DNA of 35,985 nt from Bacteroidota bacterium. Its GTDB lineage: Bacteria; Bacteroidota; Bacteroidia; Chitinophagales; Chitinophagaceae. The notes below the pieces were generated by a model. That model saw nothing but the letters and a program-made list of their open reading frames with translations, ran no database searches and was not told where the DNA came from. A program made the translations under genes and the position numbers. The stretch lies in the NCBI GenBank assembly GCA_023429825.1, contig JAEZDC010000124.1:1-35985 (forward strand), in the 5' to 3' direction. This document shows positions 31,915 to 35,985 of the stretch, one piece after another (positions within the stretch are counted from its first letter, which is position 1; each line of letters starts with the position of its first letter).

Positions 31915-33840
31915 ATGAGTTATCCTTACCAGATAAAGACGTACGACGTGTATGAAGCAGCTTATCAAAAAAGTATTGATGACCCCGAAACATTCTGGGG
32001 TGAGATCGCTGAACATTTTACCTGGAGAAAGAAATGGGATAAAGTGCTTGAATGGAATTTTAAAGAGCCAAAGGTTGAATGGTTTAAAGGTGCTAAACTG
32101 AATATTACAGAGAATCTTATTGATCGTCATCTTGCAACAAAAGGAAATGATCCCGCCATTATATGGGAGCCTAACAACCCGGATGAAAGAACAAGGATCG
32201 TTACATACAACCGCCTGCACAAACGCGTTTGCCAGGTAGCACAGATGCTGAAAAATAACGGTGTAAAAAAAGGTGATCGTGTTTGCATTTACATGGGCAT
32301 GGTGCCCGAGTTGGCGTATGCGATCTTAGGATGTGCAAGGATCGGCGCTATACATTCTGTTGTTTTCGGTGGCTTCTCTGCGCAAAGTATTGCCGATCGT
32401 TTGGAAGATGCACAGGCAGAATACATCATTACCTGCGATGGCGCTTATCGGGGTGCGAAAGATATCCCGCTGAAGAATGTAATTGATGATGCGTTAATTG
32501 GAAATAAAACGGTGAAACGGGTGATCGTGTACACGAGAACAAGAACAGGTGTATCAATGATCAAAGGTCGCGATGTGTGGTGGGAAGATGAGATGGAACA
32601 TGCAGAACACCAGGTGGAGAAAGATGGCGTGGTGTCTTTTGCCGCAGAAGAAATGGATGCAGAAGACCCGCTGTTCATTTTATACACTTCGGGCTCAACA
32701 GGTAAACCCAAAGGAGTGGTACATACCTGTGGTGGTTACATGGTGTACACCAACTACACTTTTGTAAATGTATTTCAATACAAACCTGAAGAGATACATT
32801 TCTGTACTGCAGATATTGGCTGGATAACAGGTCACTCATATATTGTTTACGGCCCGCTGAGTGCAGGCGCTACATCGCTCATGTTTGAAGGTGTGCCTAC
32901 ATGGCCTGATGCAGGAAGGTTCTGGGACATCATTGATAAATACAAAGTAAATACGCTCTATACCGCTCCCACTGCAATCAGGAGTTTGATGGGATTTGGT
33001 TTAGGACCAATTCACGGCCACAAACTGAACAGCCTGCAAATACTCGGAACCGTTGGCGAACCTATCAATGAAGAAGCATGGCATTGGTATGATGAACACA
33101 TCGGGAAAAAGAAATGCCCAATTGTAGATACATGGTGGCAAACGGAAACAGGTGGTATCCTGATCTCAAATCTTGCAGGCGTTACTCCTGCTAAACCAAC
33201 CTACGCAACATTGCCAATGCCGGGTGTACAACCAATATTGGTAGATGAAAATGGAAAAGAGATCGAAGGCAATAACGTAACAGGTAATTTATGCATCAAA
33301 GCACCATGGCCATCTATACTGCGGACAACATATGGTGATCATGAACGATGCAGGCTCAATTATTTTTCTACTTATGAGAATTTATATTTCACCGGTGATG
33401 GCGCATTAAGAGATGAAAATGGATTCTATCGCATAACCGGTAGGGTGGATGATGTATTAAATGTTAGCGGACACAGGATCGGCACTGCAGAAGTAGAAAA
33501 TGCAATTAACATGCACGCCGGTGTTGTTGAAAGTGCAGTGGTTGGTTACCCGCATGCGGTAAAAGGACAAGGCATTTACGCCTACGTTATTTATAACGGG
33601 AGACACAATGAAGAAGACCTCACACGAAAAGATATTCTCCAAACTGTTACAAGAATTATTGGGGCTATTGCTAAACCAGATAAGATTCAGTTCGTTTCAG
33701 GGCTACCTAAGACAAGAAGCGGGAAGATCATGAGAAGGATTTTGAGGAAGATCGCAGAAGGGGAAACAGAGAACCTAGGAGATACTACTACATTGTTGGA
33801 CCCGGGGGTGGTGGATGAAATCAAAAGAGGGAGGGTGTAA
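31915..33840 (+). CDS. acs: Acetyl-CoA synthetase (AMP-forming)
   Basis: 641 residues, full length. It makes acetyl-CoA from acetate, CoA and ATP through acetyl-adenylate. Motifs are the P-loop YTSGSTGKPKGVVHTCGGY, ADIGWITGHSYIVYGPL, WWQTETGG (adenine-binding region), the hinge TGDGA, and the C-terminal PKTRSGKIMRRILRKIA with catalytic K604, the lysine acetylated for regulation in other bacteria. The start fits the N-terminus of the family; TATTTG immediately before the ATG resembles a shortened -7 element. Divergent from the MHS transporter gene, with repeat copy F in between. Confidence 0.97.
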   Translation: MSYPYQIKTYDVYEAAYQKSIDDPETFWGEIAEHFTWRKKWDKVLEWNFKEPKVEWFKGAKLNITENLIDRHLATKGNDPAIIWEPNNPDERTRIVTYNRLHKRVCQVAQMLKNNGVKKGDRVCIYMGMVPELAYAILGCARIGAIHSVVFGGFSAQSIADRLEDAQAEYIITCDGAYRGAKDIPLKNVIDDALIGNKTVKRVIVYTRTRTGVSMIKGRDVWWEDEMEHAEHQVEKDGVVSFAAEEMDAEDPLFILYTSGSTGKPKGVVHTCGGYMVYTNYTFVNVFQYKPEEIHFCTADIGWITGHSYIVYGPLSAGATSLMFEGVPTWPDAGRFWDIIDKYKVNTLYTAPTAIRSLMGFGLGPIHGHKLNSLQILGTVGEPINEEAWHWYDEHIGKKKCPIVDTWWQTETGGILISNLAGVTPAKPTYATLPMPGVQPILVDENGKEIEGNNVTGNLCIKAPWPSILRTTYGDHERCRLNYFSTYENLYFTGDGALRDENGFYRITGRVDDVLNVSGHRIGTAEVENAINMHAGVVESAVVGYPHAVKGQGIYAYVIYNGRHNEEDLTRKDILQTVTRIIGAIAKPDKIQFVSGLPKTRSGKIMRRILRKIAEGETENLGDTTTLLDPGVVDEIKRGRV

Positions 33841-33942
33841 CAAATTTCAGCGTATTTGCTCTTCTTGTAGAAAAAAACACACATTATTCAACCGTTGTAT
33901 TGTAAAACAACACTTAAACAGCAATTGCACAATTATTGTTGC

Positions 33943-34161
33943 ATGCATTGCATGAAAAGTCGTGAGCAGATGAGTGAGGAGCAAGTACGGTTTTACGAAT
34001 TGAACAAACGATTTCTGGCGGAAGTAGAGAAAGGTAAAGACTGGAATGAATTACATCCATTGATAGTGGAGATGAAAGAGCTGGCCAAGAAATTTGATCA
34101 TTTAGAACTTGCTACTGTTCCGACATATGATCGGGAACAACGTAACAGTCCGATAAATTGA
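33943..34161 (+). CDS. Small conserved hypothetical protein
   Basis: 72 residues if started at the ATG at 33943, 69 if at the ATG at 33952; the frame is open a little further upstream from a TTG, but that is less likely. The protein is helical and charged (KSREQMSEEQVRFYELNKRF, LHPLIVEMKELAKKFDHLEL) with no signal peptide or membrane segment. No family recognised. It lies 102 bp after acs with a terminator 26 bp after its stop, so it may be the last gene of an acs transcript. Confidence 0.65.
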   Translation: MHCMKSREQMSEEQVRFYELNKRFLAEVEKGKDWNELHPLIVEMKELAKKFDHLELATVPTYDREQRNSPIN

Positions 34162-34187
34162 TCCTATGCTAACCTAAAAAAACCTTG

Positions 34188-34216
34188 AGGCTGTAGAAAT
34201 GCAGCCTTTTTATTTT
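34188..34216. terminator. Intrinsic terminator, plus strand (weaker on minus)
   Basis: AGGCTG (34188-34193) and CAGCCT (34202-34207) form a 6-bp stem with an 8-base loop followed by TTTTATTTTG. On the minus strand a T-run also follows after 5 bases, so it may end the convergent caspase gene as well. Confidence 0.75.
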
Positions 34217-34255
34217 GATCAAGCAACGAAATAACGTGCTTAACATCTTCAAACA

Positions 34256-35985
34256 CTAAAACTCCCAATTATAATCTGTATTCATATTCCTGCTCGTTGG
34301 TTGCTGCTGTCCTTTGGTGAGCTTTAGTACCAGTTGCTGCATATACTTCCGGATCTCCGATTGGCTCACTTTTCTGTTCCGGTCTTTATCCGCCTGCTTA
34401 TCGAAAACTCCTTTCATAAAACTATAACTGAACACACCATTGCTCCACTCACCACTTTCTAACGCATACTCTTCTCCTGCAGCAGCAGAGATTATATTAA
34501 TTCCGTTATCCCTGTTCACGTCACTGAAATATTGCTCCATCAGTTTTACTGTATTCTGAACGGTTCTTTCCTTTTTAACTTTCACTTTGCTTCGTGTAGC
34601 AGTCTTTACAAACTGTGTATCTGCCGTTGCAGCAGAAAAAGAAAATCGTTCTCTATCCACTTCACCACTATGACAGGCATCGATCAAAATAAGTTTTTGC
34701 CGTGCAGGAATATCTTCCAGCAATGCACTGATATCATTAATAGAAATCCCCTTTGCAGCAGGATCAGTAAAATCCATATCCCATCCTGCGAAATAAAAAT
34801 TGTAAGCAGTATCCAGGATGCCATGACCTGAGAAAGAAACGACAACCTTATCATCAACGCTGGTATTGTTAAGCATTTGTTTGATCGCTGATATATTCTG
34901 TTTCGTTACTGCCGAATCGATATACAAATATGTTTTTGCATCTGCATCTTTCTGTTTGAATTTTGTGGCAATATCCTGTACATCTTTCACTGCATACTTC
35001 AGGTTCATAGATGAATCGTGATAATTGGAGACTGCAACGCCGATGTAATAAGTCTGCGATTTTACCGGTGCAGATGGGGTGTAACTTATCTCTATTCGTT
35101 CCCGCAAGCTTTCCATCCTATTATTCATAACATAAGCTGCCTCTATATTATTGATGCCTGTATTCAATCTCGCCTGCAGCTTCCATTCATTTGCAGCTTT
35201 ACTGATCACTTCTATCTTTTGTCCATTCACATACAAATTGAATTGCCTGATTGAAGATGCAGGTTGCTCAGTATGAAAGCTGAGCGCAATAACTGAATCC
35301 TGCACAACAGGTTTCAACGCTTTCCTGTTTACAACTCTTACAGGTTTTGCAGATGATATATCAGGCAGCATCTCGCTGCTGTAGCCTGCTTTTTTCAATC
35401 TCCTTACAAATGCCTTTTGATGTGCCTGCAATAATGATTCTTCTGCAAAGCCAAGTGATTGTAAAACTTTGTCAGGCCTGTTCAACTGGAGATCTAACTG
35501 CGCAAAAGAATACGTATCGAATTCCTTGGCATAATGCAGGCCACCAGCAACAGTTGCAGGCACGAGATAATAATTATCGGGAGTGATCAATGCATAGCCA
35601 CGTTCGCCATTTTCATACAACGCCGCAATACTGATAACCGGCTGCTTTGTTACAATGTTCCTGATCTTCACGGCACCATCATTTCCTTTGCAGATGATCC
35701 ACTGTTTCGAAGGCTGAAACAAGATCTCTCCAACCACTCCTGCCTGCTCCTTTTCCCTGAAGAGTAATGAATCGTTTGAACGTCTCCTCCATTCAACTGT
35801 TCCGTTAAAATAACCAATCGCATAAAGGTCCTCTGAAGGGTGTATCGCCAGCGTGCTGATAAGTGTATCAGACATTCTTCTCACCGATGTGATGCCCGTC
35901 TGCAGATCATGCACCATCACAGATTGGTACCGCATGAATTCTCCCGGTTTTTTTTTCCGGTAATCATCGTACCACATCTCCTTAC
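34256..35985 (-). CDS. WD40-caspase (metacaspase-like, C14) fusion protein, C-terminal part (partial at window edge)
   Basis: At least 575 residues; the frame stays open to the right edge, so the N-terminus is cut. Residue numbers count from the ATG at 35977, which is probably internal. Residues about 20-115 contain WD40-like beta-propeller blades (STLAIHPSEDLYAIGYFNGT, GNDGAVKIRN). Residues about 160-205 carry the RPDKVLQSLG...RLKKAGY linker common to WD40-caspases, and 225-300 an Ig-like beta domain. A caspase/metacaspase (C14) domain follows, with catalytic H385 in SFSGHGI and C435 in LIDACHSGE. The proximal P1-binding residues suggest basic specificity as in metacaspases, but that is inference. 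Role unknown: proteolytic signalling, programmed death or defence have been proposed for such proteins. Confidence 0.9.
   Translation of the reverse strand, partial: KEMWYDDYRKKKPGEFMRYQSVMVHDLQTGITSVRRMSDTLISTLAIHPSEDLYAIGYFNGTVEWRRRSNDSLLFREKEQAGVVGEILFQPSKQWIICKGNDGAVKIRNIVTKQPVISIAALYENGERGYALITPDNYYLVPATVAGGLHYAKEFDTYSFAQLDLQLNRPDKVLQSLGFAEESLLQAHQKAFVRRLKKAGYSSEMLPDISSAKPVRVVNRKALKPVVQDSVIALSFHTEQPASSIRQFNLYVNGQKIEVISKAANEWKLQARLNTGINNIEAAYVMNNRMESLRERIEISYTPSAPVKSQTYYIGVAVSNYHDSSMNLKYAVKDVQDIATKFKQKDADAKTYLYIDSAVTKQNISAIKQMLNNTSVDDKVVVSFSGHGILDTAYNFYFAGWDMDFTDPAAKGISINDISALLEDIPARQKLILIDACHSGEVDRERFSFSAATADTQFVKTATRSKVKVKKERTVQNTVKLMEQYFSDVNRDNGINIISAAAGEEYALESGEWSNGVFSYSFMKGVFDKQADKDRNRKVSQSEIRKYMQQLVLKLTKGQQQPTSRNMNTDYNWEF

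Noticed and set aside
35966..35985. AAGGAG next to the ATG at 35977 as a ribosome-binding site marking a true start
   Set aside because: There is no spacing between AAGGAG and the ATG, the frame is open to the edge as KE-M, and the WD40 part looks incomplete. It is treated as a partial gene.
1..35985. Mobile elements, prophage or defence island
   Set aside because: No transposase, integrase, phage structural gene, toxin-antitoxin pair or restriction gene is seen, and the single tRNA gene is not flanked by an integrase or att-like direct repeat that I can recognise.

Overview
The window looks like chromosomal DNA from a member of the Bacteroidota, most likely a Chitinophagaceae-type bacterium. 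This rests on a gliding-type GldA ABC ATPase, families largely confined to the phylum (DUF6089-type barrel, 2TM-domain protein, small MFS-partner protein), repeated matches to the Bacteroidota -7 promoter element TAnnTTTG, and the near absence of Shine-Dalgarno sequences. The DNA is moderately AT-rich and densely coding. I see no insertion sequence, prophage, CRISPR array or rRNA operon.

Layout. 1-74: 5' end of a GAPDH gene (minus strand) running off the left edge. 277-7277: a minus-strand efflux operon tetR-tolC-MFP-RND with a clear inverted-repeat operator over the tetR promoter. 7362-12276: plus-strand genes DUF502, serC, DUF1015, a TPR lipoprotein-like secreted protein and a TIGR00266/AIM24 protein. 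12464-13820: DUF983 and an AraC-type regulator (minus). 13987-14058: tRNA-Arg(CCT). 14155-18213: succinate-semialdehyde dehydrogenase, a small membrane protein, a long-chain acyl-CoA synthetase and a 2TM protein. 18305-21752: a metallophosphoesterase/PQQ-propeller fusion, a histone-H1-like Lys/Ala protein, an unknown protein and an ArsC-type reductase. 21823-24634: Bax-inhibitor-1 family protein and a 2-oxoacid:ferredoxin oxidoreductase alpha subunit with no beta subunit beside it. 24666-31772 (all minus): DUF6089 protein, endonuclease III, small protein, FtsB/DivIC, enolase, GldA, two small proteins, a small membrane protein and an MHS-type MFS transporter. 31915-34161: acetyl-CoA synthetase (divergent from the transporter) and a small protein. 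34256-35985: C-terminal part of a WD40-caspase fusion that runs off the right edge.

Most of this is housekeeping. The most unusual structure is a dispersed intergenic element with a 20-bp core (consensus GTTGCGTCGCACNCTTGTAC, containing the palindrome TGCGWCGCA). It occurs six times, always between genes. Four copies share one orientation and lie 48-63 bp upstream of the start codons of eno, fadD, acs and the RND permease; a fifth lies upstream of gap. It may be a regulatory site for carbon metabolism or a mobile intergenic repeat, and the sequence alone does not decide. Other items worth a look: a GldA coding segment made of a short AATTTTGAATTTTG-type repeat, a divergent acs/MFS/small-membrane-protein module resembling acs-yjcH-actP in design but built from other families, an RND pump with extra membrane helices, and many promoters so close to the start codon that transcripts should be nearly leaderless.
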